Assembly: GCF_900107105.1 (NCBI RefSeq)
Contig: NZ_FNOT01000016.1
Coordinates: 1 to 64,000 of the forward strand
Source of the DNA: Geodermatophilus africanus
GTDB lineage: Bacteria; Actinomycetota; Actinomycetes; Mycobacteriales; Geodermatophilaceae
Direction: 5' to 3'
Length of the DNA: 64,000 bases
In this document: positions 17,747 to 26,409 of the stretch, piece after piece
Layout: every line of letters starts with the position of its first letter
Position numbering within the stretch: position 1 is the stretch's first letter
Program-made: the position numbers and the translations under genes
The notes under the pieces: generated by a model
Told to the model about the DNA's origin: nothing
The model's input: the letters and a program-made list of their open reading frames with translations, nothing else
Database searches by the model: none

Positions 17747-18730
17747 GTGCGCCACCTGCCCGTCGGCCTCACCGCCCGCCGGCTGACCACCGACGACCTG
17801 CCGGCCGTCGCCGGGCTGCTGGCCGCCGCCGAGCCGGTCGACGACACCGGCGAGCACCTGGACGTCGACGACCTCGCCGAGTGGTGGGCCGCCGACGTGG
17901 TGGACCTGCCGAGCGACGGCCGCGCCGTGTGCACCGCCGACGGCACCCTGGTCGCCGTCGCCGTGGTGCTGTCGGTCCGCGGCGCGCGGGAGGACCACCG
18001 CGTGCTGCTCGAGGGGCGGGTGCACCCGGCCTGGCGCGGCCGCGGCACCGGGCGGGCGCTGCTGGACTGGGAGCTGCACCGCGGCGCGGAGCTGCACCGG
18101 CGCGACCACCCCGAGCTGCCCGCCCGGCTGACCGTCTCGGTCTACCCGGGGATGACCCCCCTGGAGTCGCTGGTCCGCCGCGCCGGGTTCACCGCCGAAC
18201 GGTGGTACGCCGACATGGAGCGGCCGCTGACCGGGCTGCCGGAGGCCCCTGCGGTGCCCGGCGTCGAGCTGGTGCCCTTCGCCCGGGACCGGGACGACGA
18301 GGTGCGGCGGGCGCACAACGCCGCCTTCACCGACCACCACGGCTTCGGTGAGCGCGACGCCCCCACCTGGCGGGCGTGGTTCACCGGGACGCGCGCCTTC
18401 CGGCCCGACCTGTCGGTGCTCGCCCTCGTCGACGGGGCGGTGGCCGGCTACGTGCTCACCTACGTGTACGACGCCGACACCCGTGCCACCGGCGTCGAGC
18501 AGGCCCACCTCGGGCAGCTGGGCGTGCTGCGCCCCGCCCGCGGCCGCGGCATCGCGTCGGCCGCCATCGTCGCGGCCCTGCGGGCCGCGGCCGCGGCCGG
18601 CTGCGACACGGCCGGGCTGCAGGTCGACACCGAGAACCCCACCGGGGCCTTCGGGCTGTACCGCCGGCTCGGCTTCACGCCGGTGCGCACCCGCGTGCAG
18701 TGGGCCTGCACCCGCCCGCCCGCGACGTGA
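17747..18730 (+). CDS. GNAT acetyltransferase with two acetyltransferase domains
   Basis: A 327-residue protein from GTG 17747 built of two GNAT folds in tandem. The acetyl-CoA pyrophosphate loop is visible twice: HPAWRGRGTGRALL near residue 93 and RPARGRGIASAAIV near residue 262, so both halves might bind the cofactor. The second half ends with the typical NPTGAFGLYRRLGFTPV. This architecture resembles mycothiol synthase and related actinobacterial acetyltransferases, but it is not an obvious MshD. The stop overlaps the next, broken, phosphatase frame by four bases. Confidence 0.88.
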   Translation: MRHLPVGLTARRLTTDDLPAVAGLLAAAEPVDDTGEHLDVDDLAEWWAADVVDLPSDGRAVCTADGTLVAVAVVLSVRGAREDHRVLLEGRVHPAWRGRGTGRALLDWELHRGAELHRRDHPELPARLTVSVYPGMTPLESLVRRAGFTAERWYADMERPLTGLPEAPAVPGVELVPFARDRDDEVRRAHNAAFTDHHGFGERDAPTWRAWFTGTRAFRPDLSVLALVDGAVAGYVLTYVYDADTRATGVEQAHLGQLGVLRPARGRGIASAAIVAALRAAAAAGCDTAGLQVDTENPTGAFGLYRRLGFTPVRTRVQWACTRPPAT

Positions 18731-19090
18731 GCTGGGACGACGGCGCCGGGCCCGTCGAGCTGCCCGGCGGGGCACGGGTCCGTGGCCGCCGGCTGGGCGC
18801 GCCGGCGTCGCCGGCCGACTCCGCCGTCGTGCTCGGCCGCGGCCCGCTGCCGCCGTGGCCCGCGCGCCGGGTGCGCCGGCCGGACTCCTGGGTGCCGCTG
18901 GACCGCGCCGACGCGATCGCCGCGCTCACCGAGGCGCGGGGCCGGGCGCGGGCGGGGGAGCGGGTCGAGGTCGCCGGGCACGGCGGCGGGGGCCTCTCAG
19001 GGTGCGCGAGCGGTACGCCCCGCGGGCGGTGGAGACGCCGTGGCGGCGCCGGTGGCTGCGCTCGCTCGGCCGTCGTACGACGGCCGCTAG
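18727..19090 (+). pseudogene. Protein-tyrosine-phosphatase-like gene with the active-site loop lost
   Basis: The frame from GTG 18727 reads like a small actinobacterial protein-tyrosine-phosphatase family member: GPVELPGGARVRGRRL, then RRPDSWVPLDRADAIAALTE and GERVEVAGHGGGG. At that point the catalytic CxxGxxR loop and the following helix should come. Instead, within a few bases, the sequence jumps to the C-terminal part (VRERYAPRAVETPWRRRW), now in another frame (from about 19002). About 25 residues including the P-loop appear deleted, together with a frame change. The gene is coupled to the GNAT gene before it. An assembly error in this GC-rich stretch is the main alternative. Confidence 0.6.
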
Positions 19091-19099
19091 ATTCCGCGC

Positions 19100-19969
19100 A
19101 TGGTCAGCGCCGGTCCGCCCACTCCCGACGTCGCCCGCGCGCACCGCGCCGTGGAGCCGCTGCACAACCAGGTCTACTTCTCGCCCGAGCAGGACGAGTA
19201 CCTCACTGCGGTGGGGCTGCGCCCGGGCCGGATGTGCTACTTCGCCGGGCGGGCGGCCGCGATGGGGGCGGTCGGGCCGGGCACGGTGACGGCGACCTTC
19301 GTGAACTTCTCGCCGGCGCTCGTGGCCCGCCACGTGCCGCGCGCCTGGACCCTCGCCACCCCGGAGCAGGTGCTCGCTGCCCGCCGCGACGGCGCCTGCA
19401 CCTCGCTGACCCGGCTGCTCGGCGGTCCGGAGGCGGCCGCCGCGCCGGAGGTGGGCGAGCTGGCCGGCCTGCTGCGGGAGGCCTGCACCGCGCTCACCCC
19501 GGAGGGGCGCCCGCTCTACGCCGCGCACGCCGACCAGCCCTGGCCCGAGGAGCCGGTGCTGTCGCTGTGGCACGGGGCGACGCTGCTGCGGGAGCACCGC
19601 GGCGACGGGCACGTCGCCTGCCTGCTGCGGGCGGGGCTCACCGGCCTCGAGTCGCTGGTCACCCACACGATGACTGGACGCGGCTTCACCGAGGCCGCCG
19701 CCAAGGCCAGCCGCGGCTGGAGCGACGAGGAGTGGTCGGCGGTAGCCGACCGGCTGGCCGCGCGGGGCCTGGTGGCCGACGGCGCGCTCACCGAGGCGGG
19801 GGTGGCCCTGCGCGCCGGCGTCGAGGCCGCGACCGACGAGCTCTCGGCGGCGCCGTGGGCGCACCTGGGCGTCCCGCGGACCGCGCGGGTGGTCGAGCTG
19901 GGCCGTGCGCTGTCGGCCCGGCTGGTCGCCAACGGCGCCTACCCGGCGGGCGTCTTCTCCGCCCGCTGA
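19100..19969 (+). CDS. SCO6745-family helix-turn-helix-like protein
   Basis: A 289-residue protein from ATG 19100. The pattern RAHRAVEPLHNQVYFSPEQ, GLRPGRMCYFAGRAAAMG, then VACLLRAGLTGLESLVTHTM and RGWSDEEWSAVADRL matches the actinobacterial SCO6745 family, which has an all-helical, winged-helix-like fold and no established function. No membrane segment is present. It lies downstream of the broken phosphatase and 261 bases upstream of the transporter gene; that gap shows no convincing gene. Confidence 0.8.
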   Translation: MVSAGPPTPDVARAHRAVEPLHNQVYFSPEQDEYLTAVGLRPGRMCYFAGRAAAMGAVGPGTVTATFVNFSPALVARHVPRAWTLATPEQVLAARRDGACTSLTRLLGGPEAAAAPEVGELAGLLREACTALTPEGRPLYAAHADQPWPEEPVLSLWHGATLLREHRGDGHVACLLRAGLTGLESLVTHTMTGRGFTEAAAKASRGWSDEEWSAVADRLAARGLVADGALTEAGVALRAGVEAATDELSAAPWAHLGVPRTARVVELGRALSARLVANGAYPAGVFSAR

Positions 19970-20230
19970 GCCCGCGCCGCCGCGCCGGCCCGAGGCCGCC
20001 GTCCCCGCCTCCACCGACGCCTCGACGCGCCGTCGCCGTCCGGAGGACGTGTTGGCCGGCGTCCGGGAGCACCTCGACGACCGTGGGTCGTGGAGCTGAC
20101 CGTGCCGGTGAGCGGCTACGCGGGGGTGTCGCGTTCCCTCGCGGCGCCGGCCGTGCCGTCGCCGGACGCGGAGGTCGCCGGATGGCGACCACCTTGCCTA
20201 TGGTCTGCGTCACAGTTCCAGGGAGGCGAC

Positions 20231-21844
20231 ATGGCCATCACCGATCGAGGGCCCGGGTCCGGCGCGCGGACCGACGTCGACGCCGCGTTCCGCGGTCACG
20301 CCACCTACCGCAGCCTCGGGGAGCAGGAGCTCAGCCCGGCCGAGGAGAGGTTCGAGAAGGGACGCCGCACGGTCGGGCTGTTCCTGGCCCCGGCCGTGAC
20401 TATCGTCTTCGCGCTCCTGCCGCTCGACCTGCCGCGTGACCAGCACCTGCTCGCCGCGGTGCTGCTCGGCGTCATCATCCTGTGGATCACCGAGCCGGTG
20501 CCCATCCCGATCGGCGGCCTGATCGGGGTCGGCGCGATCGCCCTCCTCGGAGTGGTGACCGGGGACGAGGTCGTCGCCCCGCTCGGGTCGACGACGGTGT
20601 TCACCTTCATCGGCGCGTTCATCCTGGCCCAGGCGATGCTCAAGCACGGCGTGGCCCGGCGGTTCGCCATGACGATCCTGTCGCTGCGCTGGGTCGGCGG
20701 CTCGACCGCGCGGCTGATCATCGCCTTCGGGCTGATCACCTGCCTGCTGTCGGCGTTCGTGTCCAACACCGCCACCGTCGCGATGCTGCTGCCCACCGCG
20801 ATCGGAATCCTGTCGGTCATAGCCAAGCTGCTGCAGCACAAGGAGTTGGTGGCGCCGGACTTCGACCCCCTGCGGCTGCGGGTCGGCGTCGCACTGATGC
20901 TGATGCTGGCCTACGGCGCCAGCGTCGGCGGGCTGCTCACCCCCGTCGGCAGCCCGCCCAACCTGATCGGCCGCGGGCTGATCGAGGAGGCGACGGGCGA
21001 GCGCATCGGCTTCCTCTCCTGGATGCTGATGGCCCTGCCCATCTGCGCGCTGATGTTCGTCGCCTTGGCCGCCGTCCTGCTGCTGCTCAACCGCCCGGAG
21101 ATCAAGCGGATCGAGGGCGTGCACGAGTACGTGGAGCGGGAGCGCGAGGCGCTCGGGCCGATGTCGCGGGCCGAGAAGAACACGCTCGTCGCCTTCGGCA
21201 TCACCGTGGCCTTCTGGATCTTCCCGGGCGTCATCGCGCTCACCGCCGGCACCGACTCCGACCTCTACACCGAGGTGGGCAACCGGCTCGACGAGGGCAT
21301 CGTGGCCGTCCTCGGCGCCTCGCTGCTGTTCCTGCTGCCCACCGACTGGCCACGCCGCGAGTTCACCCTCAACTGGTCGGATGCGGCGCAGATCGACTGG
21401 GGCACGATCCTGCTGTTCGGCACCGGGATCATCTTCGGCTCGCTGCTCGCCGACACCGGCCTGGCCGAGACCATCGGCAACAGCTCGGCGAATGCGCTCG
21501 GCCTGACGAACCTCTTCCTGATCACCATCTTCGCGGTGATCCTGGCCATCGTCATCTCGGAGACGACCTCGAACACCGCCTCAGCCGCGGTCGTCGTGCC
21601 GATCATCATCCCGGTGGCGGTCGCCGCAGGGGTCAACCCGTTCGTGCCGGCCCTGGCCGCGACCTTCGCGGCCTCCTTCGGGTTCATGCTGCCGGTGTCG
21701 ACGCCGCAGAACGCGATCGTCTACGGCTCGGGCGTCGTGCCGATCACGAAGATGATCCGGTCGGGGATCTCCTTCGACGTCCTGGGCGCGATCCTCATCG
21801 TCCTCCTGCTGCCGCTGCTCATCGGCTTGGTGCTCGACGTCTGA
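20231..21844 (+). CDS. SLC13/DASS-family sodium-dicarboxylate type transporter
   Basis: A 537-residue integral membrane protein from ATG 20231, preceded by the clear site CAGGGAGGCGAC. About twelve hydrophobic segments are visible. The two family signature clamps are present: SNTATVAMLLPTA with SPPNLIG in the first half, and ETTSNTASAAVVVP with STPQNAIVYGSG in the second; these SNT motifs form the sodium and carboxylate site in DASS proteins. It should import C4-dicarboxylates or related anions with sodium; sulfate or phosphate cannot be excluded. It ends 11 bases from the convergent acyl-CoA dehydrogenase gene. Confidence 0.92.
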   Translation: MAITDRGPGSGARTDVDAAFRGHATYRSLGEQELSPAEERFEKGRRTVGLFLAPAVTIVFALLPLDLPRDQHLLAAVLLGVIILWITEPVPIPIGGLIGVGAIALLGVVTGDEVVAPLGSTTVFTFIGAFILAQAMLKHGVARRFAMTILSLRWVGGSTARLIIAFGLITCLLSAFVSNTATVAMLLPTAIGILSVIAKLLQHKELVAPDFDPLRLRVGVALMLMLAYGASVGGLLTPVGSPPNLIGRGLIEEATGERIGFLSWMLMALPICALMFVALAAVLLLLNRPEIKRIEGVHEYVEREREALGPMSRAEKNTLVAFGITVAFWIFPGVIALTAGTDSDLYTEVGNRLDEGIVAVLGASLLFLLPTDWPRREFTLNWSDAAQIDWGTILLFGTGIIFGSLLADTGLAETIGNSSANALGLTNLFLITIFAVILAIVISETTSNTASAAVVVPIIIPVAVAAGVNPFVPALAATFAASFGFMLPVSTPQNAIVYGSGVVPITKMIRSGISFDVLGAILIVLLLPLLIGLVLDV

Positions 21845-21855
21845 CATCCGGCCGC

Positions 21856-22998
21856 TCAGCCACGCGCCGCCGCCAGCACGCCCTCGCCGACGTCGGCCAG
21901 CGTCGCCTCGGGCGTCATCGGGTGGAACGGTCCGCCGCGGACGTCGCGGTAGGCCCGCTCCAGCGGTGACCGTCGGTAGAACGCCGGCCCGCCGGCCACC
22001 TGCAGCGCCAGGTCGGTGACCGCCACGGCCTCCAGGACGGCGTGCCGCTTCGCCAGCAGCACCGTGCGCACGGCGGTCATGTCGGGGGCCGGGTACTCGC
22101 CGACCTCGTCGAGCGAGCCGAGCACGCCCCACCGGGCGACGCGCAGCCGGCTGTGCATCTCGCCCAGTTGACGGGCCGCTCCGGGTGAGGGCTGCGCCTT
22201 GGCGGCGGCGAGCCGCAGCGCCTCGTCGAAGGCGCCCTGCGCGATGCCGAGGTAGACACCGGCGATGACCGGCGCGAAGTGCAGCACGGCCACCAGCAGC
22301 GGCCCGCTGAGCACGCCGTACGGCCGTCGGCCGAGCACCCGGTCGGCCGGCACGAAGACGTCCTCCAGGACGACGTCCTGGCTGGCGGTGCCGCGCATGC
22401 CCAGGGTGTCCCAGGTGTCGACCAGGCTCACCCCCGGGCTGCTGAAGGGCACGCTGGCGTGCAGCACCTCCGCCTTCGGCCCCGGCTCGCCGAGCACGGC
22501 CGACGTGGCCAGCACGGTGGCACCCGGCGCCTGGGAGCAGAACGACTTGCGCCCGGTGAAGAGGTAGCCGTCGTCGACCTCGACGGCGGTGGTGGTCGGC
22601 GAGACCCAGTCCGATCCGCCGCTCGTGGCCAGGACGATGCCCTCGCCGGCGACTCGCCGCAGGACGGCATCGGCGCCCGCTGCGCCGTTGTGGTGCCGCC
22701 AGCGCTGCACGAGCGTCAGGTACTGGTGCATGGCCGACGCCAGCGCGGCCGACCCGGACCACCGGGCCAGCTCGTGCTGGGCCAGGACGACCTGGCGCCA
22801 GGTGGCGCCGAGGCCGCCGAACTCCACTGGCACGGCCAGGCCGAGGTACCCGGACTCGCGCATGGCCTCGTACGCCTCGGCGACGAAGGAGGCGTCGCGG
22901 TCGTGCTGCGCGTCGGTCTCCGCCGCACGACGGCCGATGTTCGCGGCCATCGCGACGAACTGCTCGTCGGTGGACAGGGGCTGCAGGGTGGTGGTCAT
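21856..22998 (-). CDS. Acyl-CoA dehydrogenase family flavoprotein
   Basis: A 380-residue protein from ATG 22998 with the three-domain acyl-CoA dehydrogenase layout. Recognisable parts are GYLGLAVPVEFGG, the FAD-binding TSGGSDWVSPTTTAVEVDDG, SLVDTWDTLGMRGTASQDV, and a helical C-terminal domain with LQVAGGPAFYRRSPLERAYRD. The SPLERAYRDVRGG ending resembles the flavin-dependent monooxygenase/desulfurisation branch as well as true dehydrogenases, so the exact reaction is open. It is divergent from an HxlR regulator 72 bases away, which probably controls it. Confidence 0.88.
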   Translation of the reverse strand: MTTTLQPLSTDEQFVAMAANIGRRAAETDAQHDRDASFVAEAYEAMRESGYLGLAVPVEFGGLGATWRQVVLAQHELARWSGSAALASAMHQYLTLVQRWRHHNGAAGADAVLRRVAGEGIVLATSGGSDWVSPTTTAVEVDDGYLFTGRKSFCSQAPGATVLATSAVLGEPGPKAEVLHASVPFSSPGVSLVDTWDTLGMRGTASQDVVLEDVFVPADRVLGRRPYGVLSGPLLVAVLHFAPVIAGVYLGIAQGAFDEALRLAAAKAQPSPGAARQLGEMHSRLRVARWGVLGSLDEVGEYPAPDMTAVRTVLLAKRHAVLEAVAVTDLALQVAGGPAFYRRSPLERAYRDVRGGPFHPMTPEATLADVGEGVLAAARG

Positions 22999-23070
22999 GC
23001 CGACACTGTCTTGGGCAGGCCGCGCCGGTACTAGTTCATGTTCTGCACCGGGTCTGCCAGCCTGGGGTGC

Positions 23071-23745
23071 ATGGCCCGGTACGGGCAGTACTGCCCGATC
23101 ACCCGCTCGCTCGAGGTGCTGGGCGACCGCTGGACGCTGCTCGTCGTCCGGGACCTCCTGCTGGGCGCCGAGCGGTTCAACGAGATCTCCCGCGGTCTGC
23201 CCGGGCTGAGCCGCGGGCTCCTCTCCAAGCGGCTGGACCACCTGGTCCGGTGCGGGCTGGTCGAGCACGGGAACGGGCGGTACACCGTCACCCCCGCCGC
23301 AGAGGCGCTACGGCCCATCGTCTTCGGGCTCGCGGAGTGGGGAGCCCGCTGGGCGTTCGGCGAGCCGCGACCGGACGAGCTGGACGCCACGACGCTCATG
23401 TGGTGGATCCGCGGGGGCATCGATGCGGCACAGTTCGGCCCTCGCGACCCGGTGGTGCTGGAGTTCCGGTTCCGCGATGGTCGGCGCCGGCTGTACTGGC
23501 TGGTGGTCCGGCGCGACGACGTCTCGCTCTGCTTCACCCGGCCGGACTTCGCCGTCGACCTCGTCGTCGACGTCGGCCTGGACGTCCTGTACCAGGTGTG
23601 GGAGGGGTTCATCGAGTACGGCGCGGCTGTTCGTGACGGGCTGCTGACCGTGACCGGGGAGACCGCGTTGGTGCGGGCGCTGCCCCGGGCACTGCGGTTC
23701 AGCCCGATCGCGGGGTACGTCCGCGCGGCGGCTGCCGCGCGCTGA
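23071..23745 (+). CDS. HxlR-family transcriptional regulator
   Basis: A 224-residue regulator from ATG 23071 (an upstream in-frame ATG 23038 is possible). The N-terminal winged helix carries the HxlR hallmark: YCPITRSLEVLGDRWTLLVV, RFNEISRGLPGLSRGLLSKR and VEHGNGRYTVTPAAEALRPI. The C-terminal 110 residues form an extra SCP2-like domain (VLEFRFRDGRRRLYWLVVRR) probably binding a hydrophobic ligand. It is divergent from the acyl-CoA dehydrogenase gene and is its likely regulator. The shared 72-base gap contains the AT-rich TACTAGTTCATG, a possible -10 and operator area. Confidence 0.9.
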   Translation: MARYGQYCPITRSLEVLGDRWTLLVVRDLLLGAERFNEISRGLPGLSRGLLSKRLDHLVRCGLVEHGNGRYTVTPAAEALRPIVFGLAEWGARWAFGEPRPDELDATTLMWWIRGGIDAAQFGPRDPVVLEFRFRDGRRRLYWLVVRRDDVSLCFTRPDFAVDLVVDVGLDVLYQVWEGFIEYGAAVRDGLLTVTGETALVRALPRALRFSPIAGYVRAAAAAR

Positions 23746-23924
23746 GGTGAGGCGGTTCACCGTCTGAACCGCCTCACCCGTCCGGGTACGACCGGGCGGA
23801 TGCGCCGTCGGGCGTGTCACGATGGACGACGGCCCACTCGAGCGGGCCGGCCCACGGACGACGGGAGGTGCTGCGCGTGCCCAGCGAACCGCCCAGTACC
23901 GGCACCGGGGGCCGCACCAGCTGG

Positions 23925-24030
23925 TGAAGGACCCCGCTGCCCCCGCCGTCAAGGACCCCGTCCTCCTCACCCTCGCACGCTCGGGGTGAGCCTCGGGACC
24001 GGGCCGGCGGCGGGACCCTGCAGCGGGGCC
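23925..24030 (+). repeat. AAGGACCCC intergenic repeat, copy 2
   Basis: Within the 344-base gap 23746-24089 the blocks GAAGGACCCCGCTGCCCCC, AAGGACCCCGTCCTCCTCAC, CTCGCACGCTCGGGG, GGGACCGGGCCGGCGG and CCTGCAGCGGGGCC occur in order. This is the fuller form with the AAGGACCCC block twice, matching the copy at 37.3 kb. The rest of the gap holds no gene I can support. Confidence 0.75.
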
Positions 24031-24089
24031 GCCGAGGGTGCGGACCCCCGACGAGTCCCCCCGCTCCAGCGTCTCCCCGGGAGTCCGCC

Positions 24090-25229
24090 GTGGTCGACCG
24101 CCGTCGTGCGTCCCTCACCGCCCTGTCCACCCTGGCCCGCCGGCCCCGGCCCGAGCTGACGCTCGCGCCGCCCCCGCAGCCGTCGGCCCCGGCCGCGCCG
24201 CAGCGGCAGTCGCTGATCGTCGACAACGCCGTCTACTCGTCGGGACGGCGGGTGGCGACGCCGGACAGCGTCGCCGAGAGCCACGAGTGGCTGGTCGAGG
24301 ACCCCGACCGGCTGGTGTGGCTGGGCCTCTACCGGCCCGAGCCCGGCGAGCTCGGGGAGCTGGCCGAGCAGTACGACCTGCCCGAGCTCGCGGTCGAGGA
24401 CGCCATCAAGGCCCACCAGCGGCCGAAGTTCGAGCGCTACGGCAGCACGCTGTTCGTCGTCCTCAAGGCCGCCCGGTACCTCGACGCGGCCGAGGAGGTG
24501 GAGTTCGGCGAGCTGCACCTGTTCCTCGGCCGGAACTTCGCCATCACGGTGCGGCACAGCGAGTCCCCGGACCTGTCCCGGGTGCGGCGGCGGCTGGAGA
24601 GCGAGCCGGCGCTGCTGGAGAAGGGCAGCGAGGCGGTGCTGTACGCGATCCTCGACGCCGTCGTCGACGGCTACTCGCCGGTGGTCGCGGGCCTGGCGAA
24701 CGACATCGACGAGATCGAGACCGAGGTCTTCCGCGGCGACCCCGGCGTCTCGAGGCGCATCTACGAGCTCTCGCAGGAGGTGCTGGAGTTCCAGCGGGCC
24801 GCCCAGCCGCTGACCGGCATCCTCGCCGCGATCGCCGCCGGCTTCGACAAGTACGGCGTCGACGAGGACCTGCGCAGCTACCTGCGCGACGTCGAGGACC
24901 ACGTCGTCCAGGTCACCGAGCGGGTGGAGAGCTTCCGGCTGCAGCTGCGCGACATCCTCACCGTCAACGCCACGCTCGTCGCGCAGCGGCAGAACGAGGA
25001 GATCCGCGAGCTCACCGAGGCGTCGATCGCCCAGGGCGAGGAGGTCAAGAAGATCTCCGCATGGGCCGCCATCCTGTTCGCGCCCACCCTCGTGGGAACG
25101 GTGTACGGGATGAACTTCGAGGACATGCCGGAGCTGGGCTGGTCCCTGGGGTACCCGTTCGCCCTGGTGCTGATGGTGGGGGTCAGCCTCACGCTGTACG
25201 CCGTCTTCAAGCGCCGCGACTGGATCTGA
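24090..25229 (+). CDS. corA: CorA-family magnesium/cobalt transporter
   Basis: A 379-residue membrane transporter from GTG 24090. A long cytoplasmic domain (about 1-315) ends in a stalk helix (RDILTVNATLVAQRQNEEIR) followed by two transmembrane helices near the C-terminus. The first ends in the ion-selectivity motif GMN (340-342, in VYGMNFEDMPELGW), diagnostic of CorA, which works as a pentameric Mg2+ channel. The first 40 residues are a proline/alanine-rich extension. It precedes the tmRNA gene on the same strand. Confidence 0.95.
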   Translation: MVDRRRASLTALSTLARRPRPELTLAPPPQPSAPAAPQRQSLIVDNAVYSSGRRVATPDSVAESHEWLVEDPDRLVWLGLYRPEPGELGELAEQYDLPELAVEDAIKAHQRPKFERYGSTLFVVLKAARYLDAAEEVEFGELHLFLGRNFAITVRHSESPDLSRVRRRLESEPALLEKGSEAVLYAILDAVVDGYSPVVAGLANDIDEIETEVFRGDPGVSRRIYELSQEVLEFQRAAQPLTGILAAIAAGFDKYGVDEDLRSYLRDVEDHVVQVTERVESFRLQLRDILTVNATLVAQRQNEEIRELTEASIAQGEEVKKISAWAAILFAPTLVGTVYGMNFEDMPELGWSLGYPFALVLMVGVSLTLYAVFKRRDWI

Positions 25230-25285
25230 CAGCGGCCGGCGATGCGCGGGGCCCGCCGTCTCCCGCGTCTCCCGCCGTTGCCCGC

Positions 25286-25359
25286 AGTTGATCATGGGAT
25301 TCGCGTCGGCTGCGGCGGCGTGTCCAGCCGTGTCGCGGACGACAAGCCCATGATCAACT
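25286..25359. repeat. TGATCAT paired inverted repeat, copy 1
   Basis: Arms AGTTGATCATGGG (25286-25298) and CCCATGATCAACT (25347-25359) are perfect reverse complements separated by 48 bases. It lies between corA and the tmRNA gene. A similar pair with a 41-base spacer is at 35.53 kb. It could be a small non-autonomous palindromic element or a terminator for corA. Confidence 0.65.
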
Positions 25360-25453
25360 CGTCGGGCGGTCGCGGTTGTGCTCGCGGTTCGACCGGTGCG
25401 GCGGGGGAACAAACCGCCAGGAGGTGCCGTTACGCTGTCTGCACAACTACACA

Positions 25454-25826
25454 GGGGGTGAATGGTCTCGACTGCGGTCGGGTGACCAGGGGAAGCGAGC
25501 CGAGGAAGCCGACGATGAGCTCGTTAACCACGCGTCGGAAACAACACAAGCGCCGACTCCAGTCGCGCTGACTTCGAACTCGCTGCCTGACAGCTAGTCT
25601 CGAGGTCTGTCAGCCCGGGTTCGTCATCGGCCCGGATCCTGGCATCAGCTAGATGACTCACCGTGCGTGCCGGTCGCGGGCGCGCACGGGACACCTCACA
25701 GCGACTGGGCCCGTCACATCGACTCGTCCGTGAGATCGATGGGGTCGAGCAGAGACACAGCGGACTGCGCTCGGAGAAGCCCTGGTGATGCGTCGTAGGA
25801 CGCGGGTTCGATTCCCGCCACCTCCA
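25454..25826 (+). ncRNA. ssrA: Transfer-messenger RNA
   Basis: The 5' end GGGGGTG (25454-25460), followed by AATGGTCTCGACTGCGG, pairs with the 3' strand CACCTCC (25819-25825), with discriminator A at 25826; the third pair is G-U, the alanine-tRNA synthetase identity element. The T arm GCGGGTTCGATTCCCGC precedes it. The tag reading frame at 25552-25590 encodes ADSSRADFELAA and then TGA; the hydrophobic LAA end is the protease signal. CCA is not fully encoded. It is about 373 nt long, a typical size. It works with SmpB (14.5 kb) to rescue stalled ribosomes. Confidence 0.95.
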
Positions 25827-25865
25827 CCCCTGGGGTCCTGGCGAAATGTCAGGGCCCATGTTGGC

Positions 25866-25912
25866 GAAAGGGCCGGTGGCCGCCGCGCACAGCGGTGACC
25901 ACCGGCCTTTCG
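25866..25912 (+). terminator. Hairpin terminator after ssrA
   Basis: GAAAGGGCCGGTGG pairs with CCACCGGCCTTTC across a short loop, followed by GTTCG. It begins 40 bases after the tmRNA 3' end and probably terminates its transcription. Confidence 0.75.
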
Positions 25913-26052
25913 TTCGCCCCCCGCAGGCGAGTGCAGCCAGGCCCCAGAGGCCGCCGGGGTCAAGGTCCCAGCCTGGGACTGCAGGGAAGGGTTCGGACCA
26001 CAGCGGCCGCCCGGTCAGAGGACCGGGCGGCCGCTCGTGCTTGCGTGGCGCG

Positions 26053-26409
26053 TCAGAAGGTGGTGACCACCAGCTGGTAGCAGGTGGCGAGGATGGCCAC
26101 GAGCCCGACAGCTGCGACGACGTTCTGCCACCAGCGGTTGCGCAGGTCGCCCATGAGCCGGCGGTTGTTGGCGAGGATGACCAGCAGCACGCCGAGCATC
26201 GGGGCGACGATCACGGTGAGCGCCTGGGCCACGATGATCAGCTGGACCGGCGAGGTGCCCTGGGCCAGGACGGTGACCGTGGCGCCGAAGGCGAGCACGC
26301 CGAGGATGCCCAGCCGCACCCGACCGGAGGAGACCCGGTTGCCCCAACCGAGCCCGTCGGAGAGCAGCGTGCCCCCGGCGGTGGCGTTGGCGAGCCACAA
26401 GCCGCTCAT
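26053..26409 (-). pseudogene. C-terminal relic of an Nramp metal transporter
   Basis: About 119 codons on the minus strand carry GGTLLSDGLGWGNRVSSGRV, then LIIVAQALTVIVAPMLGVLL and the last transmembrane helices of Nramp-type (MntH) divalent-metal transporters. The frame ends normally at 26053, but the first half of the protein, including the metal-binding DPGN and MPH helices, is missing; upstream of about 26409 the sequence no longer resembles Nramp in any frame. It is a 5'-truncated gene, most likely non-functional. It is convergent with the tmRNA gene. Confidence 0.65.

Noticed and set aside
20040-20099. Short frame RPEDVLAGVREHLDDRGSWS before the transporter gene
   Set aside because: Looks slightly protein-like but has no start site of its own and no recognisable family; could be a relic.
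23822-23990. Small frame from ATG 23822 in the gap before corA
   Set aside because: It reads through the dispersed repeat and has no supporting ribosome site or family.
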